The translations under genes and the position numbers were made by a program. 64,000 nucleotides of DNA from Ignatzschineria rhizosphaerae (lineage in GTDB: Bacteria > Pseudomonadota > Gammaproteobacteria > Cardiobacteriales > Wohlfahrtiimonadaceae). The DNA lies in the NCBI RefSeq assembly GCF_022655595.1, contig NZ_CP093379.1, positions 492,501 through 556,500 on the forward strand, read 5' to 3'. Position 1 is the stretch's first letter; each line of letters opens with the position of its first letter. Under the pieces are notes generated by a model. That model had not been told where the DNA came from, did not search any database, and worked only from the letters and a program-made list of their open reading frames with translations. This document shows, piece by piece, positions 27,657-36,795 of the stretch.

Positions 27657-27680
27657 ATGAGATTTTATGGGGGTATTTAG

Positions 27681-29081
27681 ATGAGAGAGCAAAGAGTCAT
27701 ATCACTAAGATGGAATCCTATTATTTTTAAGGGGTTAAGACAGATGCATCATTATTGGCTATATTATGGCCTTTTTTTGAGTCTGTTTTTATTCTCATCA
27801 CCTCTTTTGGCAAAAATGAGTTCAGCTTTTGATGGGGGCGAACCTGAAAATGAGGGGATATCCTTAATCTCAACTTCGGAGATAAAGGCGGATACTTTTA
27901 GCCTCTCCTTTCAAGATGTTAGCTTAACGTATTTAATGATGCTACTTGCCAAAGAGAGTGGGCGAAATATTGTGGTGCATCCTTCGGCTGAGCAGAAGCT
28001 AACATTAAATTTAAACGAGATGACGTTTGATGAGATGTTAGAAGTGATCTTGCTCTATACCAACTTACATCAGGTAAAAAGACATGGTGTGATCTTTTTG
28101 ACGAATGAACGAGAATTCCATCGTTTAGAGAAAGGAGAATTAGTAACAAAAGTGGTGACGCTTGATTATGCCGAAGCTCAAGAGTTATTAGATATGTTAA
28201 ATAGCCATGCGTTTGATGGTGGGATTGAGCGTTCATACCAAGCCTCAATTGGTGTGGATAAACGTTTAAATCAGCTGATTATTACCGATCAAGCCTTGGA
28301 GGTAAGAAAGATTAAGGCGATTATTAAACAGTTAGATAAACCGGCAAAACAGGTGGAGATAGCTGCATATATTGTTGCGGCGTTCGATGATTTTGCCAAG
28401 GAATTAGGGGCAAATTGGGGTTTAAATTACCAAAGAGGATCTCAATCTATTGGCGGAAATATCTCATCAGAACAGCAAGGCACAGGAAATTTTGGTGGTA
28501 ATTTAGGTGCGCTAACATCATTAGGTGTATCACTTCCTACTTTTTCTATGGCCTATATGGTGCTTGGAAATGGGCTTAATTTGGGCTTAGAGTTATCGGC
28601 AATGCAATCAGGAGGGCAAGGGGAGATTATCTCTAATCCTATTGTACTGACTACCAGTAGAAGAGCTGCGTACATTAAGCAGGGAAGTGAAATTGCCTAT
28701 TCAACGAGCTCTAACGAAGGGACTAACACCCAATTTAAGGAAGCGGTGATGGAGCTCAATGTGACGCCACAAATTACGCCAGATCATAAAATTATGATTG
28801 ATATTTTTATCTCTAAAGATGAAGTATCAGGATATACCAATAAAGGGGAGCCTGTGATTAGTAAAAAGGAGCTGAGCACTCAAGCGATAGTTAGACATGG
28901 GGAAACAATAGTACTTGGAGGAATTTATGAATATGAAACCCTCGAAGGATCTCAAGAGGTTCCTTTTTTAAGTAAGCTCCCCTTTTTGGGGAGATTGTTC
29001 AAAAAAGAGACAGAGCAACATAAAAAAGCTGAATTACTCATATTTATTAGCCCACGGATAGTTGATACACTGATAGATTGA
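27681..29081 (+). CDS. pilQ: Type IV pilus/competence secretin, short PilQ/HofQ type
   Basis: A 466-aa outer-membrane secretin. Visible: signal sequence (hydrophobic stretch ending LLAKM), an STN-like domain (FSLSFQDVSLTYLMMLLAKESGRNIVV), one N1/KH-like domain, and the secretin core with VTPQITPDHKIMIDIFISKDE, EPVISKKELSTQAIVRHGETIVLGGIY and PFLSKLPFLGRLFKKE. It is much shorter than Neisseria or Pseudomonas PilQ and lacks AMIN domains, close in size to E. coli HofQ and Haemophilus ComE, so it may serve DNA uptake. A start at 27744 (AAGGGG upstream) would give a more ordinary signal peptide and is a good alternative. Confidence 0.9.
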   Translation: MREQRVISLRWNPIIFKGLRQMHHYWLYYGLFLSLFLFSSPLLAKMSSAFDGGEPENEGISLISTSEIKADTFSLSFQDVSLTYLMMLLAKESGRNIVVHPSAEQKLTLNLNEMTFDEMLEVILLYTNLHQVKRHGVIFLTNEREFHRLEKGELVTKVVTLDYAEAQELLDMLNSHAFDGGIERSYQASIGVDKRLNQLIITDQALEVRKIKAIIKQLDKPAKQVEIAAYIVAAFDDFAKELGANWGLNYQRGSQSIGGNISSEQQGTGNFGGNLGALTSLGVSLPTFSMAYMVLGNGLNLGLELSAMQSGGQGEIISNPIVLTTSRRAAYIKQGSEIAYSTSSNEGTNTQFKEAVMELNVTPQITPDHKIMIDIFISKDEVSGYTNKGEPVISKKELSTQAIVRHGETIVLGGIYEYETLEGSQEVPFLSKLPFLGRLFKKETEQHKKAELLIFISPRIVDTLID

Positions 29082-29100
29082 TATTGTTATCAATCTATCA
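29071..29100 (+). terminator. Hairpin overlapping the pilQ stop codon
   Basis: Perfect 13-bp stem TGATAGATTGATA (29071-29083) / TATCAATCTATCA (29088-29100), loop TTGT; the pilQ TGA lies inside the left arm. Only a weak GTAGTTTT follows, so it may be a leaky terminator or attenuator between the pil genes and aroKB. Confidence 0.6.
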
Positions 29101-29168
29101 GTAGTTTTGTAATGCATGATTGGGAAGAGTGATGTATTACAAGATGAGTATTTTATCCGGGGGAATTC

Positions 29169-29729
29169 GTGGAGCCATCGCAGCAATCTAATATTATCTT
29201 AATTGGGCCAATGGGCTCTGGAAAATCAACGATTGGTAAAATCTTAGCCAAAGCCTTAGCCTACGATTTTGTCGATAGTGATCAGCATGTTGAATCTATT
29301 ACAGGTGTCACAATTCCCTACATTTTTGAGATGGAAGGGGAGATAGGATTTAGAGATCGTGAAGAGAAAGCGATCTTAGAGCTGACACAGCGAAGAAATA
29401 TCGTACTAGCAACTGGGGGCGGCGCTGTTATTCGCCCTGAAAATAGAGCCGCATTAGCCGCAAATGGGATCGTCATTTATCTCAATGTGCCGCCAGAATC
29501 TCAATATGAACGAGTACGATTTGATAATCAAAGACCCCTTTTAAAAAATGATGACCCTAAAGCGGTATTAACAGCCCTTTATGAAGTGCGTGACCCACTT
29601 TATCGGGATGTTGCCGATTACATTGTTTTTTCAGACAATATCCCCCCGAAAGTCGTTGTTAGTGGTATTATAGAGAGTATTGTTCAAAATAAATTGCCAT
29701 GCCCAGAATGGTTAGTAGGAAATAGATAA
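29169..29729 (+). CDS. aroK: Shikimate kinase
   Basis: A 186-aa P-loop kinase that phosphorylates shikimate at the 3-hydroxyl with ATP in aromatic amino acid synthesis. Walker A is GPMGSGKST (residues 13-21); the shikimate-binding regions DSDQHVE, FRDREE and ATGGGAVIRPENR, and the LID FDNQRPLLKND, are all present. It starts with GTG, preceded by CGGGGGAATTC. The order pil/hof-aroK-aroB-damX is classical for gammaproteobacteria. aroB follows after four bases. Confidence 0.95.
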   Translation: MEPSQQSNIILIGPMGSGKSTIGKILAKALAYDFVDSDQHVESITGVTIPYIFEMEGEIGFRDREEKAILELTQRRNIVLATGGGAVIRPENRAALAANGIVIYLNVPPESQYERVRFDNQRPLLKNDDPKAVLTALYEVRDPLYRDVADYIVFSDNIPPKVVVSGIIESIVQNKLPCPEWLVGNR

Positions 29730-29733
29730 AAAG

Positions 29734-30810
29734 ATGAAAACTTTAACCGTAGATTTAGCAGATCGTTCATACGATATTGAGATCGATAAAAATCTCTTGG
29801 CTTCTATTCGTTTTGCTGAAGAGTTTCCTTATGAGCAGCGATTAGTGCTGACGAACAATACGATTTATGCACTGCATTCTGATCGGATTTTATCACTAGT
29901 AGATGGCGATCGTGATCGTATTGTGATTATTGAAGATGGCGAGCGCTATAAAAATTTAGAATCTTTTGCGCAAGTTCATACAAGACTGCTTGAGCTTGAG
30001 TTTAACCGCCGAAGCTTACTAATTGCTTTTGGTGGTGGCGTGATTGGTGATTTAGCTGGATTTGTGGCGAGCACCTATCAACGAGGCATTGATTTCATTC
30101 AAATTCCTACAACCTTATTAGCACAAGTTGATAGCTCTGTTGGCGGTAAGACAGCCGTTAACCATCCTCATGGTAAAAACATGATTGGGACTTTCTATCA
30201 GCCGAAAAGAGTATTGATTGATCTCTCCCTTCTTTCAACGTTGCCACAACGTGAATATGTGAGTGGTTTAGCAGAAGTTTTAAAGTATGGCTTTATTCAA
30301 GATGCCGATTTTTTAGAATGGATGCGAATTAACTACGAGGCGATTTTAGCAAAAGATCCAGAAGTAATGGCGGAGATGATCTATCGCTCATGTGCTTGTA
30401 AGAAATGGATTGTCGATCAAGATGAGCGGGAATCTGGTATTCGAGCCACTTTAAATCTTGGGCATACTTTTGGGCATGCAATTGAAAAGTTGATGAAATA
30501 TCAAGGGATCTTGCATGGTGAAGCTGTGGCGATCGGGATTAATATGGCAGGTTATTTATCTTGCCGTATGGGGCTTATTAGTAAAAAAGATCAACTCTAT
30601 ATTACTTCGCTCCTTCATCTTTTTGATCTACCTTGTGAGGCACCACAATCCTTTACTCCTCAAGAGTTCTTAAATGTGATGCGATTAGATAAGAAAAATC
30701 TAACGCAAAAAATCCGTTTTGTATTACTGGAGTCTGTTGGTAAAGCAATGATCACAGATGATATTCCAGAGGCATATATTATAGAAGCTATAGAATTTGG
30801 TACCCCATAG
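29734..30810 (+). CDS. aroB: 3-dehydroquinate synthase
   Basis: A 358-aa NAD- and metal-dependent enzyme that cyclises DAHP to 3-dehydroquinate, the second step of the shikimate pathway. Clear signatures: FGGGVIGDLAGFVAS (NAD loop), TLLAQVDSSVGGKTAVNH, GLAEVLKYGFI and NLGHTFGHAIE, which carries metal ligands. Full family length. It starts four bases after aroK and its stop codon abuts the next start with no spacer, indicating translational coupling. Confidence 0.96.
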   Translation: MKTLTVDLADRSYDIEIDKNLLASIRFAEEFPYEQRLVLTNNTIYALHSDRILSLVDGDRDRIVIIEDGERYKNLESFAQVHTRLLELEFNRRSLLIAFGGGVIGDLAGFVASTYQRGIDFIQIPTTLLAQVDSSVGGKTAVNHPHGKNMIGTFYQPKRVLIDLSLLSTLPQREYVSGLAEVLKYGFIQDADFLEWMRINYEAILAKDPEVMAEMIYRSCACKKWIVDQDERESGIRATLNLGHTFGHAIEKLMKYQGILHGEAVAIGINMAGYLSCRMGLISKKDQLYITSLLHLFDLPCEAPQSFTPQEFLNVMRLDKKNLTQKIRFVLLESVGKAMITDDIPEAYIIEAIEFGTP

Positions 30811-31818
30811 ATGCGAAATATAGATCTTTTGCATGATCTTCCGTGGCTAGAGCTTGGGCCAACCGAAGAGGTCATGGGAAGAATTGAACAACATATTAGT
30901 ACAAATCGCGGTGATTTCTACTCAGTCTATGGCCCATCAGGCTGTGGAAAGACCCGCTTTATGCTTGAGCTTAGTAAACGTTTAGATAGCTTTGATCATA
31001 TCGTTGCGAGAAACATTACTGCCGGTCAAGACTCAGTATTAGCGCAAATTGCCGGAATGCTCGAAACAACAGAGGATGAAGCGGAAATTATCGCTCGTTT
31101 AGAGGAAGTGCCGCCTACTGGGCTTAAAATGGTACTACTTGTCGATGATGCGGATTACCTTAGTAATGAAGAGCTCTCATTTCTTTACCGTGTTAAAGAG
31201 AAGATTAATAAGATTAATCGAAAAGCGAATGTTGTCATTGTGCTCTTTATGGATTTAAATAATCAGGATATCTTCTCTAAAGAGCTATTGCTTCATTCTA
31301 ATAGCTTTACGATTGGGCCGATTAACCTCACGCAAGTTCGGGAGTTTATCGCCCATATCTACCGTTATTTTGGTAAAGAGCCGCACTATACTTTAACAGA
31401 GCTTAAGCAGTTGCACGCTTTCTCTTATGGCTATCCTGGGCGCATTGCTAGATTGATTGCGCCTGATTTAGAGCCACGTTTTGTCTTTAAGAAAAAACAT
31501 GCTTTTTGGGGAATCTTCTTTGTATTATTGATGGCTCTTGGGGGATATTTTGCCCTTTATTATAAGACGCTACTACCTATGCTCGGTATTGAATTACCAA
31601 TAACGGAATCATCAGTGATTACTCATGATTCTGCGATTACGCCCAGTTATTTCCCAGCAATAGAGGAGATGATTGAAGAGGCAGAGCAGACGAAAGAGGA
31701 TATTTCACAAGGGATCATCATTATCCAAGATTCAGATAATATCGAGATGCAGGATCAATTGTTAGATGATGTTATCGATGAGATATTAGATGAAACACAG
31801 CAAAATGAGTCTCTTTAA
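30811..31818 (+). CDS. DamX-like AAA ATPase with one membrane helix, no SPOR domain
   Basis: A 335-aa protein: N-terminal AAA/ExeA-like ATPase (Walker A GPSGCGKT, residues 41-48; Walker B LLVDDADYL near 109-117), then one transmembrane helix (about 226-247) and an acidic tail of about 85 residues. Position right after aroB matches damX of enterobacteria, whose product joins an ATPase-like part to a periplasmic SPOR domain and acts at the division septum. Here no SPOR domain is evident; the tail is acidic and ends soon. It is probably a divergent or shortened DamX relative, with division or secretion role unproven. Confidence 0.7.
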   Translation: MRNIDLLHDLPWLELGPTEEVMGRIEQHISTNRGDFYSVYGPSGCGKTRFMLELSKRLDSFDHIVARNITAGQDSVLAQIAGMLETTEDEAEIIARLEEVPPTGLKMVLLVDDADYLSNEELSFLYRVKEKINKINRKANVVIVLFMDLNNQDIFSKELLLHSNSFTIGPINLTQVREFIAHIYRYFGKEPHYTLTELKQLHAFSYGYPGRIARLIAPDLEPRFVFKKKHAFWGIFFVLLMALGGYFALYYKTLLPMLGIELPITESSVITHDSAITPSYFPAIEEMIEEAEQTKEDISQGIIIIQDSDNIEMQDQLLDDVIDEILDETQQNESL

Positions 31819-31964
31819 GGGGATTTGTGAGAGGTTTTTTGAAGGTTGTTAGATTATACAAATCATTTTGGAAAAATACTTTCACGTTTTAATAAAAAAA
31901 ATTGAACATTCAAAATTAGCTGATAAAAGTGCTAATAGAACATTTTAAATAATTGAGGAATGAT

Positions 31965-33899
31965 ATGGTTCTACTTCGTTTACAAGATATCTCTTTATCC
32001 TATGGCGCAAGACCACTCTTAAAAGATGTGAATTTTGCGATCTCTAAAGGAGAAAGAGTCTGTTTAGTAGGACGTAATGGTGAAGGGAAATCTTCACTTT
32101 TAAGAGTGGTTTCTAAAGAAGTAATCCCTGATGATGGCGAAATTGTCCAAAGTAGTGATCTTAAAATCGCCAAGCTCGATCAAGAGATTCCTGAAGATTT
32201 AAATCATAGTGTTTATGAAGTTGTGACAAGTGGTTTAAGTGCTGTGGGTGCTAAGTTACAAGAGTATCATGCGCTTTTAGAAGCAGGAGATCATGTTGAC
32301 TTAGAAGCCTTAGGAAAGGTGCAGCAAGAGCTTGATCGTTTAGATGCTTGGACTATTGATTCTCGTGTTTCAGAGACTTTAACCCGTTTAGAGTTAGATG
32401 GGCAAAAACAGATGAATGAGCTCTCTGGAGGCTGGATTCGCCGCGTATTATTAGCGCGTGTATTGGTGAGTAATCCTGATTTAATTCTTCTTGATGAGCC
32501 GACAAACCATCTGGATATTGAGATGATTGAATGGCTTGAGAAGACTTTGGTCGATGTTTATCAAGGCGCGTTACTATTTGTTTCGCATGATAGACACTTT
32601 TTAGATCAAATTGCGACCAAGATTATTGAATTAGATCGGGGGAATCTAACAGAATACCCAGGATCTTATAGTGATTATCAACGTAATAAAGCGATTGAGA
32701 TTCATAATGAAGAGATGGAAAATGCACTTTTTGATAAGCGCTTAGCAGAAGAAGAGGTATGGATTCGTCAAGGGATTAAAGCAAGACGTACTCGAAATGA
32801 AGGACGTGTTCGGGCATTAAAAGCAATGCGCCAGGAGCGCTCTGAGCGCTTAAATCGACAAGGAACGGCAACACTTCATCATGAAGAGGCAAAAAAATCA
32901 GGTCGCCGCGTGATTCTTGCGGAAGATGTCTCTTTAAGTTTTGGTGATAAACCCTTAATTAAAGATTTTAGTTTCACCTTAATGCGCGGTGATAAAGTCG
33001 GGATTATTGGCCCAAATGGTGCTGGGAAATCAACTCTTGTTAAATTACTGATGGGAGATTTAGTTCCAGATAGTGGTTTAGTGGAGATGGGAACACAGCT
33101 TGAGATCGCGTACTTTGATCAGCTTCGTACAAAGCTTGATTTAGAAGCAACCGTGGTTGATAACGTGGGCGAAGGCAGTGATTTTATCGAGATTCATGGT
33201 AAAAAACGTCATGTGATTAGTTGGTTGCAAGACTTTATGTTTACGCCAGAGAGAGCTAGAAGCCCTGTGAAATCCCTTTCAGGTGGAGAGCGTAATCGTC
33301 TTTTATTAGCTAAACTTTTTGCAAAGCCATTTAACTTTTTAGTAATGGATGAGCCGACGAATGATCTTGATATTGAAACTTTAGAGCTTTTAGAAGAGCT
33401 TGTTTCTAATTATGAAGGGACATTGCTCTTAATCTCTCATGACCGTGCATTTCTAGATAGTGTTGTGACTTCTGTCTTAGTATTTGAAGGAGAAGGGCGC
33501 GTTGAGGAGTATATCGGGGGTTATAGCGATTGGCATGAACGCATGAAAGCGCTTGCTAAGGCTCAGGCTGATCATTCAAAGCGTCAATCATCAGTGAAGA
33601 TTGCGGATAAACAGGCCGATCAACCAGCTGCTGCTACACCGAAAGAGAGTATCTCAACAGAAAAATCAACAGTTAAGAAAAAGCTCAGCTACAATGAGGT
33701 GCGTGAATTAGAGAAACTTCCAAAACTCATTAGTGAATTAGAGACCACAATTGAGAATTTAGAAGCACTGATTCAATCAGCGGAATTTTATCAGGAAGAT
33801 CATGCGTATCAATCTGAAAAGTTAACAGAATTAGCCGATAAGAATCAATTATTAGAAGAAAAGTATGAGCGTTGGCTGGAACTTGAAAATAATCAATAG
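31965..33899 (+). CDS. uup: ABC-F ATPase Uup
   Basis: A 644-aa soluble protein with two ABC ATPase domains: Walker A GRNGEGKSS and GPNGAGKST, signatures LSGGW and LSGGER, and DEPTNHLDI / DEPTNDLDI Walker B regions, joined by an arginine-rich linker of ABC-F type (RRTRNEGRVRALKAMR). A Uup-type C-terminal coiled coil (about residues 570-644) follows a low-complexity hinge. ABC-F proteins act on ribosomes; Uup is also tied to branched-DNA handling and precise transposon excision. The ATG at 31965, after GAGGAATGAT, was preferred to the TTG twelve bases upstream. Confidence 0.93.
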   Translation: MVLLRLQDISLSYGARPLLKDVNFAISKGERVCLVGRNGEGKSSLLRVVSKEVIPDDGEIVQSSDLKIAKLDQEIPEDLNHSVYEVVTSGLSAVGAKLQEYHALLEAGDHVDLEALGKVQQELDRLDAWTIDSRVSETLTRLELDGQKQMNELSGGWIRRVLLARVLVSNPDLILLDEPTNHLDIEMIEWLEKTLVDVYQGALLFVSHDRHFLDQIATKIIELDRGNLTEYPGSYSDYQRNKAIEIHNEEMENALFDKRLAEEEVWIRQGIKARRTRNEGRVRALKAMRQERSERLNRQGTATLHHEEAKKSGRRVILAEDVSLSFGDKPLIKDFSFTLMRGDKVGIIGPNGAGKSTLVKLLMGDLVPDSGLVEMGTQLEIAYFDQLRTKLDLEATVVDNVGEGSDFIEIHGKKRHVISWLQDFMFTPERARSPVKSLSGGERNRLLLAKLFAKPFNFLVMDEPTNDLDIETLELLEELVSNYEGTLLLISHDRAFLDSVVTSVLVFEGEGRVEEYIGGYSDWHERMKALAKAQADHSKRQSSVKIADKQADQPAAATPKESISTEKSTVKKKLSYNEVRELEKLPKLISELETTIENLEALIQSAEFYQEDHAYQSEKLTELADKNQLLEEKYERWLELENNQ

Positions 33900-33955
33900 A
33901 ATTTTTTGCAAAAAAGGGTATGATTTACCTCTATTCTTCTAGGAGAAAGATTAAA

Positions 33956-34318
33956 ATGAAAAAAATGAAATATTTCATGCTATTAGGAGTTGCAATTTTA
34001 GCAGTTGGCTGTTCGAAGTTTTCAATGCATCGCGTTGATGTATACCAAGGAAACTATATCGAGCAACAGCGACTGGAAAACCTAAAGCCTGGGATGACAA
34101 GATCAGAAGTTCAGCTTCTACTCGGAACACCATTAGTTCAAGATGTTTATGATCCAAGTGTTTGGTATTACGTCTTCTTCCATTCAGATTCTGATGGAAA
34201 AGTGAAAGAATCTAAACAGATTCAAGTTCATTTCGATCGTGATGGGCGTTATCAATACTATAATGGGGATATTGGTAATAGTGCTCCCATCGATACCGCT
34301 AGTGTAGAAGCTGAGTAG
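33956..34318 (+). CDS. bamE: Outer-membrane assembly lipoprotein BamE
   Basis: A 120-aa lipoprotein of the BAM complex. The signal peptide ends in AVGC (Cys19). The SmpA/OmlA domain follows, with the hallmark NLKPGMTRSEVQLLLGTPLV and WYYVFF. Start: AGGAGAAAG lies before the ATG at 33956; a second in-frame ATG nine bases later is possible. The upstream in-frame ATG at 33920 would disrupt the signal peptide. The gene starts 56 bases after uup. It is complete and ordinary. Confidence 0.93.
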   Translation: MKKMKYFMLLGVAILAVGCSKFSMHRVDVYQGNYIEQQRLENLKPGMTRSEVQLLLGTPLVQDVYDPSVWYYVFFHSDSDGKVKESKQIQVHFDRDGRYQYYNGDIGNSAPIDTASVEAE

Positions 34319-34449
34319 CTTGGCGTATATACTAAGGGATTAAAATGATTTGCTTTATAAATGCTGATAAGCTTTTATGAGGTGAATCATTTTTTGTATC
34401 GTTCTTTAAAGATGATAGAGTTTAGTGTTTCTAAGTGGGAAATCTGCAC

Positions 34450-35055
34450 ATGAGTCATTTAAAAATATTACTAGCATCAAGGTCACCTCGTCGCCGAGAA
34501 TTACTTGAGCAACTGGCAATTGACTACGAAAGCGTAGATGTTGAGATTGATGAATCTGTAAAAACACCGATGTTGCCTGAGCTTTATGTAAAAAAAATGT
34601 CTGAGCAAAAAGCGATTAAAGCTTTAAGTGAATTTGGGCATCTTCTTACTGATAAGAGATTATTATTAACGGCAGATACCACATTAAGTTATGCTGGGAA
34701 TATTATTGGTAAGCCTGAGAATCAAGCGCATTTTTTTGATATTATGCGTACACTTTCTAATAAGACACACACGGTTTTTTCAGCATTAACATTAGTTGGG
34801 ATGCAAAATGGTAAAGAACGTTTTGTCACGATGTTAAGTGAAAGTGAGGTGACTTTCTCAATTTTGCCAGAAGCATTTATTCAAAATTATTGGGCTAGTG
34901 GCGAACCTTGCGATAAAGCGGGTGGCTATGCTATTCAAGGAATGATGGCAGGTTATATTCAATCTATTAGCGGGAGTTATTCCGGCATTATGGGATTGCC
35001 TTTATTTGAACTGCGAAAAGCATTAGAAGAATTCGATTACTTTATAATGAGCTAA
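34450..35055 (+). CDS. maf: Maf-family nucleotide pyrophosphatase
   Basis: A 201-aa house-cleaning pyrophosphatase that hydrolyses non-canonical or modified nucleoside triphosphates to monophosphates. Family motifs: LLASRSPRRRELL near the N-terminus, ADTTLSYAGNIIGKP with the catalytic aspartate region, and KAGGYAIQG. These fit the YhdE/YceF group; the dTTP/UTP versus m7GTP subtype is not decided. The ATG at 34450 was chosen, eight bases after GGGAA, over a GTG at 34435. No partner gene (rng) follows, unlike in many proteobacteria. Confidence 0.9.
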   Translation: MSHLKILLASRSPRRRELLEQLAIDYESVDVEIDESVKTPMLPELYVKKMSEQKAIKALSEFGHLLTDKRLLLTADTTLSYAGNIIGKPENQAHFFDIMRTLSNKTHTVFSALTLVGMQNGKERFVTMLSESEVTFSILPEAFIQNYWASGEPCDKAGGYAIQGMMAGYIQSISGSYSGIMGLPLFELRKALEEFDYFIMS

Positions 35056-35161
35056 ATATTATAAAGTAATTAGGTAGTAAAACGATTAAGAGAAGATATT
35101 GTTCAATCATTAAAAATGAAAAGTGCGACAATACCTGATAAGGATTGCACTTGGTACATAT

Positions 35162-36415
35162 ATGAATTCATTAGACGATAAGAAAAAACTAGAAGAAGAT
35201 CCGCAAAAAGCGCTTGAAAAGCCAGAAGTAGTGGAAGAAAATACGATAGAAACTCCCCTTGATGCACCGCTTCTTTATAACGATGTCGTAATCGACGCTT
35301 CTGAATTGGATCAAGATCTTGATTTTAAGGTAGAAGATGTTGATGCCAAATCAGATGCGGGAGTCTCATTTAATGCTAATGTCTTAAATGAGGAGTTTGA
35401 GGATCCTGCAAGTTTTTCAGCCGTGCCGGCAATGCATGCAGATCAAAAAATCTTAGAGACACGCCAAGAACCGGTAATGAGTGATGGCAATAGTCTAGAA
35501 CAAGAGGGACACTTTGCAGCAACGGATAATGAGAGTGCTTCAGAAACTAAAGAGCGCGAAGAAGAGGCTGCTGCAGTGCCGCCTAAAAAGCAACGAAAAG
35601 GGAGTGTATTAGGTATGGGCTGGTTCCAAGGATTTAATCTATTTATTTGTGGTCTAATCTTTGTTGGGCTTGCGATTTTTGCTTACTTTATTTTTGGGGA
35701 AAAGCCTCTTTATACCGGCAAGCTCCCTAAATATGTTGTGATTGAGAATGATGAGTTAGGATCAATGGGGGCATTAAACCCAGCGATTCCAGATGAAGAG
35801 CGTCAGGCATATATTTATGTGCCAAAAGTCGAGCGTGTAGATGAAGAGCATATTTTGCAAGATCGTCCAGTTCTAGATACTGCAGATCAAGAAACAAGAA
35901 TTACTAAAGTAGAATTACAAAGTGGTGATGAGAATTCTTCCAATGAAGCGGCTGTTAGTATTGAGACAGAGCAAGGCTCAGAGCCGGCATTTACCTTATT
36001 GTCAGTAGATCATAATGCAGATGGAATTGCTCGTGAAGATTTAGAGAAGGCAGAAGCATTTATTCAACAAGCTGAGATCGCATTCATGCAGGGTAACTAT
36101 GTCGGCGTTGATGAGACCGATGCTTATTTTCTCTATCAAAAAGCATTAGAATTAGACGCTAAAAATCGTAAAGCAGAGCAGGGATTAGCTTCGATTGCGG
36201 ATATCTATTATCGCAGTGCTTATGATGCTTTTACTTATGGTAATCAAGATATTGCTAAGCAATATTTGATGATTGGATTAAAAGTTGCGCCAAACCATCG
36301 CCCCTTACAAGAGCTCGAAAAGCGTATGGAGCAGCAGTCAAAGCAGCCAGCAATGAATTTTAATTTTAATGAAAATAGTAATAATAATGATTTTGGTGGA
36401 TTTGAGTTTAATTAA
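35162..36415 (+). CDS. Single-pass membrane protein with TPR-like C-terminus
   Basis: A 417-aa protein with no recognised family. A very acidic cytoplasmic N-terminus of about 155 residues is followed by one transmembrane helix (about 158-178, NLFICGLIFVGLAIFAYFIF), a second acidic region, and C-terminal helices resembling two TPR repeats (AFIQQAEIAFMQGNY, then AYDAFTYGNQDIAKQYLMIGL). It ends in an Asn/Phe-rich tail. N-terminal start is uncertain: GTG at 35123 also stays in frame, and neither has a strong ribosome-binding site. The topology recalls MSHA or tail-anchored scaffolds, but no function is assigned. It is followed by a strong terminator. Confidence 0.65.
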   Translation: MNSLDDKKKLEEDPQKALEKPEVVEENTIETPLDAPLLYNDVVIDASELDQDLDFKVEDVDAKSDAGVSFNANVLNEEFEDPASFSAVPAMHADQKILETRQEPVMSDGNSLEQEGHFAATDNESASETKEREEEAAAVPPKKQRKGSVLGMGWFQGFNLFICGLIFVGLAIFAYFIFGEKPLYTGKLPKYVVIENDELGSMGALNPAIPDEERQAYIYVPKVERVDEEHILQDRPVLDTADQETRITKVELQSGDENSSNEAAVSIETEQGSEPAFTLLSVDHNADGIAREDLEKAEAFIQQAEIAFMQGNYVGVDETDAYFLYQKALELDAKNRKAEQGLASIADIYYRSAYDAFTYGNQDIAKQYLMIGLKVAPNHRPLQELEKRMEQQSKQPAMNFNFNENSNNNDFGGFEFN

Positions 36416-36451
36416 ATCCTACACATTTTATTGATAGTGTCATTCGATATG

Positions 36452-36480
36452 AAAAGAGATCTTTCGAGATCTCTTTTTTT
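36452..36480 (+). terminator. Terminator after the TPR membrane protein gene
   Basis: Perfect 11-bp stem AAAAGAGATCT (36452-36462) / AGATCTCTTTT (36467-36477) with a TTCG tetraloop and a long T run. Confidence 0.92.
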
Positions 36481-36743
36481 TTTGTGGCTCATGATGAATC
36501 AGGATCAGTAAAGTCCTTGTATTAAATAAATCGGCTTATGCATCTTATAGGTGAATAGGAAGTCAAAGTTAGTAAGTAAAATCGCTATTATTGAAAATAA
36601 TGTATCAGCCGTATAAGCACATTGTTAATGCCGGCAATTGATCTTTCAGAAGCCTATAATTGCTCTTTCCTGCATTTTATAAGTCAGTTTGATTTTAAGA
36701 TTAGTAAGAAAAGAGTTTCCCTTAAAATTATGGGAAATTAGCG

Positions 36744-36771
36744 CAAAAAAAGCTTCCCCAAAAGGGAAGCT
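36744..36771 (-). terminator. Terminator of ftsY
   Basis: On the minus strand, stem AGCTTCCC / GGGAAGCT (36751-36758 and 36764-36771) is followed by seven T. The ~260 bp between this and the previous terminator hold nothing recognisable. Confidence 0.88.
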
Positions 36772-36795
36772 AAAACTTGCATAGGACTATATTGA

